Below are positions 1 to 7,557 of a DNA stretch of 64,000 nucleotides, piece after piece. How positions within the stretch are numbered: the stretch's first letter is position 1; each line of letters opens with the position of its first letter. The notes under the pieces were generated by a model that did no database searches, was not told the origin of the DNA, and saw only the letters and a program-made list of their open reading frames with translations. The stretch comes from Prauserella flavalba. GTDB taxonomy: Bacteria > Actinomycetota > Actinomycetes > Mycobacteriales > Pseudonocardiaceae. The stretch covers positions 1,302,001 through 1,366,000 of the forward strand of contig NZ_MASU01000005.1 in NCBI RefSeq assembly GCF_003202235.1, given 5' to 3'. A program made the translations under genes and the position numbers.

Positions 1-123
1 GAGGTCGCCGGACTGCGGGCGGTCGGGGCACAGCACCTCGACCGTTCCGCGCAGCGCGGCCGCCGTCGTAGCCCACACCCCCGGGCCGGTCGCGGCACCG
101 TGGACGAGGACGATCCGCCTCAC
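1..123 (-). CDS. Alpha/beta hydrolase, N-terminal fragment (runs off window)
   Basis: Reading the minus strand from a GTG at 121-123, the frame stays open to the window edge (about 41 codons) and begins V-R-R-I-V-L-V-H-G-A-A-T-G-P-G-V-W. A beta strand followed by HGA..GPGVW is the usual start of an alpha/beta hydrolase, where the HG pair lies by the oxyanion hole. The GTG overlaps the stop of the biuret hydrolase gene as GTGA, so it is the last visible gene of the coupled cyanuric acid/biuret operon. The nucleophile and the rest of the triad lie outside the window, so the substrate cannot be judged. An accessory amide or ester hydrolase of the same pathway is an inference. Confidence 0.7.
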   Translation of the reverse strand, partial: MRRIVLVHGAATGPGVWATTAAALRGTVEVLCPDRPQSGDL

Positions 124-824
124 GCCGGGGCCGGGACCGCGCCGAGGGCCGCCAGCAGCTGATCGGAGGTCGCCACGGCACCGAAAATGCCGCCCTGCAT
201 GGTGACCATGCTCAGCGCGGCCTCGTGGTGCCTGCGCTCCGTGGCGCCGGTGCAGTCCGACAGCACCAGGCACTCGTAGCCGCGGTCGTTCGCCTCGCGC
301 ATCGTGGTGTGCACGCACACGTCGGTGGTGATGCCGGTGAGGATGAGGTGCGTGATGCCCTTCGACCGCAGCAGCAGGTCGAGGTCGGTGGCGTAGAACG
401 CGCCCTTGCCCGGCTTGTCGATCACGGCCTCGCCCGGCTGCGGCGCCACCTCGGGCACGATCTCCCAGCCGGGCTCGCCGCGCACGAGGATCCGCCCGCA
501 CGGCCCCTCGCTGCCGATCTCGGCGCCCACCCTGGCCGAGCGCCAGCGCTTGTTGGCGGGCAGGTCCGCGAGGTCGGGGCGGTGGCCCTCGCGGGTGTGG
601 AACACGGCGAGGCCCCGCTCGCGTGCCACGGCGAGCACGCGCGCCGTGGGTTCCAGCCCGGCGCGGGTGAGCGCGAGGTCGTAGCCCATCTGGTCGACGT
701 AGCCGCCCTTGCCGCAGAAGTCAGTCTGCCAGTCGATCAGCAGCAGCGCGGTGCGGGCCGGGTCGATGGCCCCGTCGAACGGCCAGGCGTACGGGTTGGC
801 GTCCACAGTGGAGAACGTGGTCAC
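120..824 (-). CDS. biuH: Biuret amidohydrolase (isochorismatase-fold cysteine hydrolase)
   Basis: A 234-residue cytosolic cysteine hydrolase expected to turn biuret into allophanate plus ammonia. The catalytic triad of the family is visible: Asp31 (LLIDWQTDF), Lys137 (VIDKPGKG) and Cys170 (TTDVCVHTT). The Asp-Cys and Lys-Cys distances (139 and 33 residues) equal those I recall for characterised biuret hydrolase (D36, K142, C175). The blocks GKGGYVDQMGYDL and HRPDLADLPANKRWRS are typical of biuret hydrolases rather than of generic isochorismatases or ureidoacrylate hydrolases. The GTG start at 824 overlaps the stop of the upstream permease as GTGA; an open frame continues upstream but is not protein-like. 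The divergent allophanate hydrolase gene supplies the next step, which supports the call. Confidence 0.9.
   Translation of the reverse strand: MTTFSTVDANPYAWPFDGAIDPARTALLLIDWQTDFCGKGGYVDQMGYDLALTRAGLEPTARVLAVARERGLAVFHTREGHRPDLADLPANKRWRSARVGAEIGSEGPCGRILVRGEPGWEIVPEVAPQPGEAVIDKPGKGAFYATDLDLLLRSKGITHLILTGITTDVCVHTTMREANDRGYECLVLSDCTGATERRHHEAALSMVTMQGGIFGAVATSDQLLAALGAVPAPA
802..812. repeat. TCCACAGTGGA palindrome, first of seven dispersed copies
   Basis: The 11-mer TCCACWGTGGA recurs exactly at 802-812, 23376-23386, 25753-25763, 30027-30037, 51028-51038, 54000-54010 and 55986-55996. Six of the seven copies encode S-T-V-D/E using the rare ACA/ACT threonine codons, and the copy at 51028 is read in another frame (A-P-L-W-T). 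Near-misses such as TCACTGTGGAC (6870) also occur. Confidence 0.7.
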
Positions 825-2125
825 GCGGGAATCTCCTTGTCCTTGCGGGAATCGATGACGGATGCGAGGGTGACGACGAGCGCGGCGATGGCGAAGCCCA
901 CCACGGCGTCGGAGAGCCAGGGCGCGAAGGCGTGGGTCAGCAGCGCCGCGACGGCACCGGCGAGCCAGCCCGCGAACGGCGGCCAGCGCACGGCCCTCAC
1001 CGCGCCGCGCGAGCCGAGGCCGAAGCGCGGCAGGACGAGCTGATCGAGGATCACGACCGCGCCGATCGGCGGCACGATCACGCCGAGGAGGTTGAGCCAC
1101 TGCTCGAAGTAGGACCAGATCCCGGCCACCGCGAGCACGACACCGAGCGCGCCGAGCACGAGCGTGAGCCTGCGCATCCGGCCGCGGGTGAGCTGGCTCC
1201 AGCCGACCGCGCCGTTGTAGAGGCAGTGCGCGCAGACCGACCCGAGGTTGACGAACACGAACACCACCGCGAGCGGCACCAGCAGCCCGCCGTGACCGAT
1301 CAGCAGGCCGAGAAAGTCACCCCCGTCGGTGGCCGGGTCGGCGGCGCCGCCGAGCGCCACGATCAGCCCGCCGATCACGAGCGCGATCACCTGGCTCACC
1401 GGGAACGCCGAGGCCGCGGCGAGGAAGCCCTCACGGCCGTTGCGGGACCAGCGGGTGAAGTCGGCCGTCATGGTGCCCGAGTCGATGAACGACGCGATCA
1501 CCAGTGTCACGGCGGCGCCAAAGCTGAGCGCGCCGCCTCCGCCCTGGTACGCGGTCGGGGACGCGTCGCTGTCGCCCGCGGCGAGGAACACCGCGACCAG
1601 GCCGAGCACCACGTAGAACGGCGCGGCGATCATGCCGATCACCGACAGCGCGCGGATGCCGAGCAGCGTCACCGCCACGAAGGCCAGCCCGGCCACGAGC
1701 GTGGTCAGCCGTTCGTTCCAGCCCAGGCTGCCGTGCAGGATCGAGCCCGCCATCCCGGTCTGGAAGGCGAACCAGCCGATCACGATCGTGGCGAGGAAGC
1801 CGGACGGGACCGCCGCCGCGCGGGTGCCGAAGGTCTCGGCCGCGCTCAGCGCGAAGTTCTTGCCGGTGCGCCCCGCCAGCACGCTCAGCGAGCCGACGTA
1901 GAGCATCAGGCACAGGCCGCCCGTCGCGATCGCGAGCATGCCGGTCCAGAAGCCCAGCGAGTACACGATGAGGCCGCCGAAGATGGCGCAGGTCAGCACC
2001 ATCGGGAAGCCGAACCAGACGGCGGAGACCGACCAGAGGCCGCGCCGCCGGTCCGGCGGGACGGGGACGTCCTCGAACTCCTCGATGCCCGTGGCGTGGG
2101 TGGTGTCGCGGGCCGTGGTCGTCAC
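821..2125 (-). CDS. NCS1-family nucleobase/cytosine-type permease
   Basis: A 434-residue inner-membrane transporter of the nucleobase:cation symporter-1 (CodB/PurP) family. About 12 hydrophobic segments follow a short polar N-terminus ending in RRRGLWSVSAVWFGFPMVLTC. The stretch ASFIDSGTMTADFTRWSRNGREG matches the conserved NCS1 loop that precedes transmembrane segment 7. GTG start at 2125 overlaps the ring-opening hydrolase stop as GTGA, so translation is coupled. The operon also carries an NCS2 permease, so it has two importers of different families. One may take cyanuric acid and the other biuret or a pyrimidine, but the sequence does not say which. Confidence 0.85.
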   Translation of the reverse strand: MTTTARDTTHATGIEEFEDVPVPPDRRRGLWSVSAVWFGFPMVLTCAIFGGLIVYSLGFWTGMLAIATGGLCLMLYVGSLSVLAGRTGKNFALSAAETFGTRAAAVPSGFLATIVIGWFAFQTGMAGSILHGSLGWNERLTTLVAGLAFVAVTLLGIRALSVIGMIAAPFYVVLGLVAVFLAAGDSDASPTAYQGGGGALSFGAAVTLVIASFIDSGTMTADFTRWSRNGREGFLAAASAFPVSQVIALVIGGLIVALGGAADPATDGGDFLGLLIGHGGLLVPLAVVFVFVNLGSVCAHCLYNGAVGWSQLTRGRMRRLTLVLGALGVVLAVAGIWSYFEQWLNLLGVIVPPIGAVVILDQLVLPRFGLGSRGAVRAVRWPPFAGWLAGAVAALLTHAFAPWLSDAVVGFAIAALVVTLASVIDSRKDKEIPA

Positions 2126-3177
2126 GCGCCACCCCCGTCCGGGCCGGGCAGCTCGTAGATCACCGTGACGCTGCCCCCGCCGGGGCGGCCCTGGTGCTCG
2201 GCGCCGCCGGAGACGTACACGGCGCCGTCGCCCTTGAGCGCCGCGAGCAGTCCGCCCACCGCGGCGCGGGCGTGCCGCGTGGAGTTCACGTCGGAGTCGG
2301 TGAGCATCGTGTGCCGCAGGCCGCGCACCGAGCCGGACGGGTCGGCCTCGGCCTTGGCGAAGATCTGCCGCACCCGGCCGCCCCGCCGCTCCACCTCGTC
2401 GAGCAGCGCGGTGACGGCGGCGAGGTCGAGGGCGTCCTTCATCTCGCCGTGCATCGCGCGCAGGGGGTTCGCGGCCGCGGTGCTTTCGGCGACCACGAGC
2501 ACGTGGCAGTCCTCCAGCTCCGCACCGGCGCTCGCCGACGCCCTCGCCGAGGACACCTCCGCCTCGCCGGCCAGGGCCGCGAGCGCCGCGGTGCGGTCGC
2601 ACTCCCCCAGCGCCACGGCGATCCCGAGCGAGCTCGCCGCCCTCGAGTGACCCATCGACTCGTAGGTGTCGCCCGACACCGGCTCCTCCCCGACCGCGCG
2701 CAGGGCCGCGATCTTGTCCGAGGTGAGCAGCGGGCACTTCACGAGTACGAAGTGGACGTCCGCCGTGGACACCCCGAGCTCGGCGACGAGCTTGCCGACG
2801 GTCTCGGTGACGGCGTCCACCTGTGCCGCCCTGCCCAGCTCACCCGGCGCCAGCACGCGGGTGCGCCCGGCGGCGGCGACCAGGCCGCGGTCGAAGCCCT
2901 CGTGCCGTTTCCCGTCGCGCACGAACAGGTTCACGTGCGGGCTCAGCACCCCCTCCGTACCGCCGGAGAACACCGTGACGGCCGAGCCGGGCAGGCGCGG
3001 CTCCCACGCGACGGCGGCCAGGGTGCGGCTGAAGTCGTTGACGCAGCCGTTGCCCTCGGTCTTGCCGATCACCGCGACCACGTCGGACGCGGTGTGTCCG
3101 TGCCCGGCGAGCGCGCCGAGCGCGCCCGTGTCGTCGGGGCCGCTCGTGGGGACGGTGAGCAGGGTGACCGCGCTCAT
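2122..3177 (-). CDS. Cyanuric acid hydrolase/barbiturase family (AtzD/TrzD) ring-opening amidohydrolase
   Basis: A 351-residue member of the small AtzD/TrzD/barbiturase family, built from three repeated units that each supply a Ser-Lys pair. The lysines sit in VIGKTEGNG (Lys39), VLVKCPLLTS (Lys147) and IFAKAEADPSG. The serines sit in VTVFSGGTEG (Ser71), HSRAASSLG and YVSGGAEHQG. Family members hydrolyse the ring amide of cyanuric acid or of barbiturate. Neighbouring biuret hydrolase and allophanate hydrolase genes favour cyanuric acid, because barbiturate opening would need a ureidomalonase instead. ATG start at 3177 overlaps the upstream permease stop as ATGA. Family assignment is firm; the choice between the two substrates is inference from context. 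Confidence 0.85.
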   Translation of the reverse strand: MSAVTLLTVPTSGPDDTGALGALAGHGHTASDVVAVIGKTEGNGCVNDFSRTLAAVAWEPRLPGSAVTVFSGGTEGVLSPHVNLFVRDGKRHEGFDRGLVAAAGRTRVLAPGELGRAAQVDAVTETVGKLVAELGVSTADVHFVLVKCPLLTSDKIAALRAVGEEPVSGDTYESMGHSRAASSLGIAVALGECDRTAALAALAGEAEVSSARASASAGAELEDCHVLVVAESTAAANPLRAMHGEMKDALDLAAVTALLDEVERRGGRVRQIFAKAEADPSGSVRGLRHTMLTDSDVNSTRHARAAVGGLLAALKGDGAVYVSGGAEHQGRPGGGSVTVIYELPGPDGGGA

Positions 3178-4505
3178 GCGGCAGCATCCTTCCTGGGCCC
3201 GCGGGGCAGCAGGTGGTTGAAGACGAGGTTCAGCACGAACGCGACGATGACCGTGCTGGTGATCGCGCCACCGAGGATGATCTTGACCGCGGAGGGCAGG
3301 CCGTCGTAGACGTCCGGTGCGACGATCGGGATCATGCCCACGCCCATCGCGAGCGAGACGATCAGCAGGTTGTCGTTGCCGGAGAAGTCGGCCTTCGCGA
3401 TCGTGGCGATGCCGACCCCGGCGACGGTGGCGAACATGACGAGGCTGACCGCGCCGATCACGGGGCCGGGCAGGCTCGCCACCACCTCGCCCATCTTCGG
3501 CACGAGGCCGAGTGCGATGAGGATGCCACCCGCGACCACCACCACCCGGCGGCTGGTCACCCCGGTCATCCGCACCAGGCTGACGTTCTGCGCGAAGACG
3601 GTGTCCGGAAAGGACGTCAGGAACCCGGCGAGGACCGAGGACACGCCGTCGGCGGCGAGACCGCGGGACAGGCGCTTCGACTCCGCCGGGGTGCCGGTGG
3701 TCTCCGACACCGACAGCAGGTACGCGGTGGACTCGGTGTAGATCACCAGCATCACCAGGCACATCGACACGATCCCGGGAATCGGGAACGTGGGAGTGCC
3801 GAACAGGAACACCGACGGCAGGCCGAGCCAGTCGGCCGAGCCGACGGCGGAGAAGTCCGTCATGGACAGCAACGCCGCGGCGATCGTGCCGAACACGAGC
3901 GCGATCAGCACGGCGGACTGCGCGAGCAGGCCGCGGCCGTAGCGCATCAGCGCGACGATCGTCAGCACCACTCCGGCGGCCAGTGCCAACGGGGCACCGC
4001 CGGCGGGGGCGTCGCCGAAGATCATGCTGACGGCTTTGCCGATCAGTGAGAGGCCGATCATCGTCACGGCGGCGCCGCGCACGATCGGCGGGAAGAACCG
4101 GATCAGCTTGGCGAACGGGACGGCCACGAGCACGCCGAAGATCCCGGCGGCGATCATCGCGCCGTAGACGGCGGAGAGCCCGTACTCCTCGCCGATCAGG
4201 ATCATCGGGGTGACCGCCGTGAAGGAAGCTCCCGCGACCACGGGCATCCGCGCGCCGAGCAGCTTGCCGATCCCGGCGGCCTGTATGACGGTGACGATGC
4301 CGGCGACGAGCAGGTCGGCGTTGACGAGGGTGGCGATCGTGGACTGCCGCAGGTCGAGGGCCTCGCCGAACACCAGTGGCACCGCGACGCAGCCGGTGTA
4401 CATCACCAGCACGTGCTGGAGTCCGAACAGGAACGTGCGCCACGGGGACAGCCGCGGCGAGGCCGGGCCCGGCGGCGACTCGGCGCGGGTCGTTTCGGTC
4501 GACAT
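3174..4505 (-). CDS. NCS2-family nucleobase (xanthine/uracil-type) permease
   Basis: A 443-residue nucleobase:cation symporter-2 membrane protein (UraA/PbuX/UacT family) with about 14 hydrophobic segments. The N-terminal FGLQHVLVMYTGCVAVPLVFG and the later TSFPDTVFAQNVSLVRMTG blocks are family hallmarks, including the QH pair of TM1 and the NxGxxxxTG-like loop (here NVSLVRMTG). It is the first gene of the minus-strand catabolic operon. ATG at 4505 is followed downstream by ATGA coupling to the ring hydrolase. Two GTATAC-centred palindromes lie in the 93 bp between this start and the end of the GntR gene, so repression by that GntR is likely. Likely substrate: cyanuric acid or a related oxo-triazine/pyrimidine (inference). 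Confidence 0.88.
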   Translation of the reverse strand: MSTETTRAESPPGPASPRLSPWRTFLFGLQHVLVMYTGCVAVPLVFGEALDLRQSTIATLVNADLLVAGIVTVIQAAGIGKLLGARMPVVAGASFTAVTPMILIGEEYGLSAVYGAMIAAGIFGVLVAVPFAKLIRFFPPIVRGAAVTMIGLSLIGKAVSMIFGDAPAGGAPLALAAGVVLTIVALMRYGRGLLAQSAVLIALVFGTIAAALLSMTDFSAVGSADWLGLPSVFLFGTPTFPIPGIVSMCLVMLVIYTESTAYLLSVSETTGTPAESKRLSRGLAADGVSSVLAGFLTSFPDTVFAQNVSLVRMTGVTSRRVVVVAGGILIALGLVPKMGEVVASLPGPVIGAVSLVMFATVAGVGIATIAKADFSGNDNLLIVSLAMGVGMIPIVAPDVYDGLPSAVKIILGGAITSTVIVAFVLNLVFNHLLPRGPRKDAAA

Positions 4506-4511
4506 GCCGAG

Positions 4512-4598
4512 TTTTGTATACGAACCTTGTTTCGCTGGCGTTACTGTTGGTTCACTCGACGTTACGGACCCCGCGAGCAGGAACGTTTCGTATACGAT
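4512..4598. promoter_or_regulatory. Twin GntR-type operators upstream of the NCS2 permease
   Basis: Two palindromes flank the likely promoter. One has core TTGTATACGA (4514-4523) and the other is the perfect 10-mer TCGTATACGA (4588-4597). Their centres are about 74 bp apart. The GTATAC core fits FadR/GntR operators, and the only regulator next door is the GntR gene ending at 4599. Two spaced sites suggest cooperative binding or looping over the promoter of the permease operon. Not tested; the match is by eye. Confidence 0.6.
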
Positions 4599-5252
4599 CT
4601 AGCCATGATCGAGCTCGGCGAGCAGCGCCTCGTCCCGCGCGATGTGCTCCCCCATCAGGTAACCGGCCTGCACCGGCGAGCCGCTGAGGATCGCCTGTGC
4701 GATGGCGGCGTGGTCGCTCCAGGACGTGCCGGTGCGGGACTCCAGGCGCTGGTCGAAGATCCACGACACCCGGCTGAGCACCTGCGTGAGCATGATCTGG
4801 AGCTGGTGGTTGCCGGACGCTTCGGCGACGAGGCTGTGGAACCGCAGGATCAGCGGCGGCAGCTCGTCGTGTGCGTGGCTGAGGCCGGCCGAGCGGCCCA
4901 GCTCCACCACACGCGCCAGCTCACCGGCGACCTCGCCGCCCGCCCGCTCGGCGGCGAGCTGCGCCGCGAGCACCTCCAGCCCGCGCCGCACCTGCAGCAG
5001 CTCCAGCGCCGCCGCTCCCGACGTCGCCGAGACGGTCGCGCCCCGGTAGCGCACGAGCGTGACGAAACCCTCGCTCTGCAACTGGGACAACGCCTCCCGG
5101 ATCGGCACGCGGGACACGCCGAACCGCTCGGCCAGGTCGGCCTCGCGCAACCGGTCCCCCGGCGCGAGGCGGCCCGCCAGGATGTCCTCCCGCACCGCGT
5201 GCGCGATCGCCTCACGGGGCGCGGACTGGTTCGCATCCTCGGCAGCGGTCAC
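4599..5252 (-). CDS. GntR family (FCD/FadR-type) transcriptional regulator
   Basis: A 217-residue regulator with an N-terminal winged helix (about residues 10-75; LREADLAERFGVSRVPIREALSQL is the recognition helix block) and a C-terminal all-helical FCD ligand domain (about 85-210). The metal-binding pattern of FCD proteins is suggested by RFHSLVAEASGN and the late SDHAAI histidine. GTG start at 5252. The gene lies between the divergent allophanate hydrolase and the downstream permease-hydrolase operon on the same strand, so it is well placed to control both. GTATAC palindromes downstream at 4512-4598 are its probable targets. Effector unknown; cyanuric acid or biuret would be logical. Confidence 0.85.
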   Translation of the reverse strand: MTAAEDANQSAPREAIAHAVREDILAGRLAPGDRLREADLAERFGVSRVPIREALSQLQSEGFVTLVRYRGATVSATSGAAALELLQVRRGLEVLAAQLAAERAGGEVAGELARVVELGRSAGLSHAHDELPPLILRFHSLVAEASGNHQLQIMLTQVLSRVSWIFDQRLESRTGTSWSDHAAIAQAILSGSPVQAGYLMGEHIARDEALLAELDHG

Positions 5253-5299
5253 GCCCCGAGCCTAGCTTTCTGACCCGGCACCCCAACGGAAAGGACCCG

Positions 5300-6985
5300 A
5301 TGTCCCCCACCGAACGCGTCCGCGCCGCCTATCGCACGATCGCCGAGGCGGACCGGCCCGAAGTCTGGATCACCCTGCGCGAGGAGCAGGACGTGCTGCT
5401 GGAGGCCAAGGCGGTCGAACACCGGCTGGCCGAGGGCGCCGACCTTCCCTTGGCGGGACTCGTGTTCGCGGTCAAGGACAACATCGACGTCGCGGGCTTG
5501 CCCACCACCGCGGGCTGCCCTTCCTTCGCCTACACCCCCTCGGCGAGCGCGACCGCGGTGCGCAGGCTCGTCGACGCGGGCGCGCTCGTGCTCGGCAAGA
5601 CCAACCTCGACCAGTTCGCTACCGGCCTGGTCGGCACGCGCAGCCCGTACGGCGCGGTGCGCCATGCCCAGCAGCCCGGGAAGATCTCCGGCGGCTCCAG
5701 CTCGGGCTCCGCGGTCGCCGTCGCGCTGGGCATCGCCGATTTCGCGCTGGGCACCGACACCGCGGGCTCCGGCCGGGTTCCCGCCGCGCTGCACGGCATC
5801 GTCGGTCTCAAGCCGACGCTCGGGCTCGTGCCGAACACGGGCGTCGTGCCCGCGGCCCGCTCGTACGACTGCGTCACCGTCTTCGCGCGGGAACTACCGC
5901 TCGCACACCGGGCGCTCGCGATCATGACCGGACCTGACAGCGCCGACCCGACCAGCCGCGACTGGCCGCCCGCCACCAGGTTCGCCGCGGCCGGCCCGCG
6001 GCTGGCGATCCCGGACGACGCGGGACTGGCGCCCCTCTCCCAGGAGGGCACCGCCGCGTTCCACGCCGCGGTCGCGCGCCTGCGCGACACGGGCGTGACC
6101 GTGGAACGGATCGACGTCACGCCGTTCCTCGACGCCGCGACGCTGCTCTACGACGGCGCACTGGTGGCGGAACGCTACGCCGCGGTCGGCGAGTTCCTGG
6201 CGGGTGAGCCCGAGGGCGCCGACCCGACCGTCGCGGGCATCGTGCTCGCCGCAGGGGACCTGCCCGCCCACCGGTTCGCCGCCGATCTCGAACGTCTCGA
6301 CGCCTACCGGGCCGAGGCCGCCGCGCTGCTCGCCGGGTTCGACGCACTGCTGTTGCCGACCACCACGGGACATCCCACCATCGCCGAGGTCGAGGCCGAC
6401 CCGGTGGCGGTGAACTCCCGGCTGGGCACCTACACCAACTTCGTCAACCTGCTCGACCTGGCGGCCGCGGCCGTGCCCGCGGGGACCGCGGACGGCGGTC
6501 CGTTCGGCGTCAGCGTGATCACGCGCGCCTTCGACGACCAGGTCGCGCTGGACATCGCCGCGGCGCTGACCGGCGACGAGCCGCCCGCTCCGTATCCCAC
6601 GGGCGGGGTGGACCTCGTGGTGTTCGGCGCGCACCTGCGAGGCCAGCCGCTCAACCACCAGCTCACCGGCCTCGGTGCCCGGTTTTCCGGGGTGGTGCGC
6701 ACGGCGCCGGAGTACCGCATGGTCGCGCTGCCCACCACGCCGCCGAAGCCCGGCGTCGTCCGCGACACCGCCGCGGGGGCGAGCCTCACCGGTGAACGCT
6801 GGACGCTCTCTCCCGCCGCACTGGGCACGTTCCTCGCGGGGCTGCCCGCGCCCATGTCACTCGGACCGGTCACTGTGGACGGTGGCGAACAGGTGCTCGG
6901 CTTCCACTGCGACCCCGACACCGCGCGCGGGGGCACCGACATCACGCGCTACGGCAGCTGGAGCGCCTACCTCGCGCGGAGCTGA
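5300..6985 (+). CDS. atzF: Allophanate hydrolase
   Basis: A 561-residue amidase-signature enzyme with the extra C-terminal domain that distinguishes allophanate hydrolases. Residues 1-440 carry the Ser-cisSer-Lys triad: Lys59 (VFAVKDNIDV), Ser133 in GGSSSGS and nucleophile Ser157 in DTAGSGR. The Lys-to-Ser spacing of 98 equals that of AtzF. Residues about 445-561 (GGVDLVVFGAHLRGQPLN onward) form the C-terminal domain. It converts allophanate to ammonia and CO2, the last step after biuret hydrolase. The ATG at 5300 follows AACGGAAAGGACCCG, a good ribosome site. It is divergent from the GntR gene, with only 47 bp between starts. No biotin-dependent urea carboxylase is present, so this is an AtzF-type rather than a urea amidolyase-type gene. 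Confidence 0.92.
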   Translation: MSPTERVRAAYRTIAEADRPEVWITLREEQDVLLEAKAVEHRLAEGADLPLAGLVFAVKDNIDVAGLPTTAGCPSFAYTPSASATAVRRLVDAGALVLGKTNLDQFATGLVGTRSPYGAVRHAQQPGKISGGSSSGSAVAVALGIADFALGTDTAGSGRVPAALHGIVGLKPTLGLVPNTGVVPAARSYDCVTVFARELPLAHRALAIMTGPDSADPTSRDWPPATRFAAAGPRLAIPDDAGLAPLSQEGTAAFHAAVARLRDTGVTVERIDVTPFLDAATLLYDGALVAERYAAVGEFLAGEPEGADPTVAGIVLAAGDLPAHRFAADLERLDAYRAEAAALLAGFDALLLPTTTGHPTIAEVEADPVAVNSRLGTYTNFVNLLDLAAAAVPAGTADGGPFGVSVITRAFDDQVALDIAAALTGDEPPAPYPTGGVDLVVFGAHLRGQPLNHQLTGLGARFSGVVRTAPEYRMVALPTTPPKPGVVRDTAAGASLTGERWTLSPAALGTFLAGLPAPMSLGPVTVDGGEQVLGFHCDPDTARGGTDITRYGSWSAYLARS

Positions 6986-7480
6986 TCAGCCGCGGCGCCT
7001 GCGGGTGGTGACCGAGCGCGGCGGCTGGGCACGCATGTGGTCGCGGACCCTGGTCATGATGTCGCCGAGAGCGGGAAGGTCCTTGTCGGACAGCGGCGCG
7101 AACAGCAGGTCGCGAACCACCTCGACGTGGCCGGGCAGGATCGCGGCGACCCGGGCGAGGCCGTCCTCGGTGATGGTGACGAGGGTGGCCCGCTGGTCGT
7201 CGGGACTGGGCCCCCGGGTGACGAGGCCGGCCTTCTCCAGCAGCCCGGCCTGGTGGGTCAGGCCGCTGCGGCTGTAGACCACCCCGTCGGCCAGCTCGGT
7301 CATCGTCAGCCTGCGTTCGGGCGTGTCGGCGAGGCGGGCGAGGAGCTGGAACTGGACGTAGCTCAGGCCGCCCGCCGCCCGTACCTGCTGCTCGACGGCG
7401 TGGTGCAGCAGGCTGACGGACTCCATGAGCGCGAAATACGTCGCCAGCTGCTCGGGTTCCAACGGGTCGGCCACTCGCAC
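6986..7480 (-). CDS. MarR family transcriptional regulator
   Basis: A 164-residue MarR/SlyA winged-helix protein. The core covers LSYVQFQLLARLADTPERRLTMTELADGV through the wing motif SPDDQRATLVTITEDG, which contains the DxRxxxxxxT signature. GTG start at 7480; the stop abuts the allophanate hydrolase stop with no gap (convergent). It is divergent from the quinone reductase gene, and the 77 bp between the starts contains two TTCGA-based palindromes that are natural MarR operators. It likely represses itself and the reductase/Ddn genes, with relief by a quinone, oxidant or phenolic ligand (inference from the family). Confidence 0.88.
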   Translation of the reverse strand: MRVADPLEPEQLATYFALMESVSLLHHAVEQQVRAAGGLSYVQFQLLARLADTPERRLTMTELADGVVYSRSGLTHQAGLLEKAGLVTRGPSPDDQRATLVTITEDGLARVAAILPGHVEVVRDLLFAPLSDKDLPALGDIMTRVRDHMRAQPPRSVTTRRRRG

Positions 7481-7488
7481 AGTCTAGT

Positions 7489-7538
7489 TGCTTCGACCTC
7501 GAAGCATCATGTAGCCTGAAATCACTTCGACATCGAAG
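7489..7538. promoter_or_regulatory. Two MarR operators in the divergent promoter region
   Basis: The first is TGCTTCGA-cc-TCGAAGCA (7489-7506, 8-bp arms). The second is CTTCGA-ca-TCGAAG (7525-7538, 6-bp arms). They share the core TTCGAnnTCGAA and their centres are 34 bp apart, close to three helical turns. They occupy the whole gap between the MarR gene and the quinone reductase gene, which is what autoregulated MarR pairs normally show. Confidence 0.7.
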
Positions 7539-7557
7539 CACTTTTCAGGAGGCAGAC

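Noticed and set aside
2122-3177. Reading the ring-opening hydrolase as part of the oxidative pyrimidine (barbiturate) pathway
   Set aside because: No uracil/thymine dehydrogenase or ureidomalonase is present, whereas biuret and allophanate hydrolases are, which favours cyanuric acid. Still possible for the isolated enzyme.
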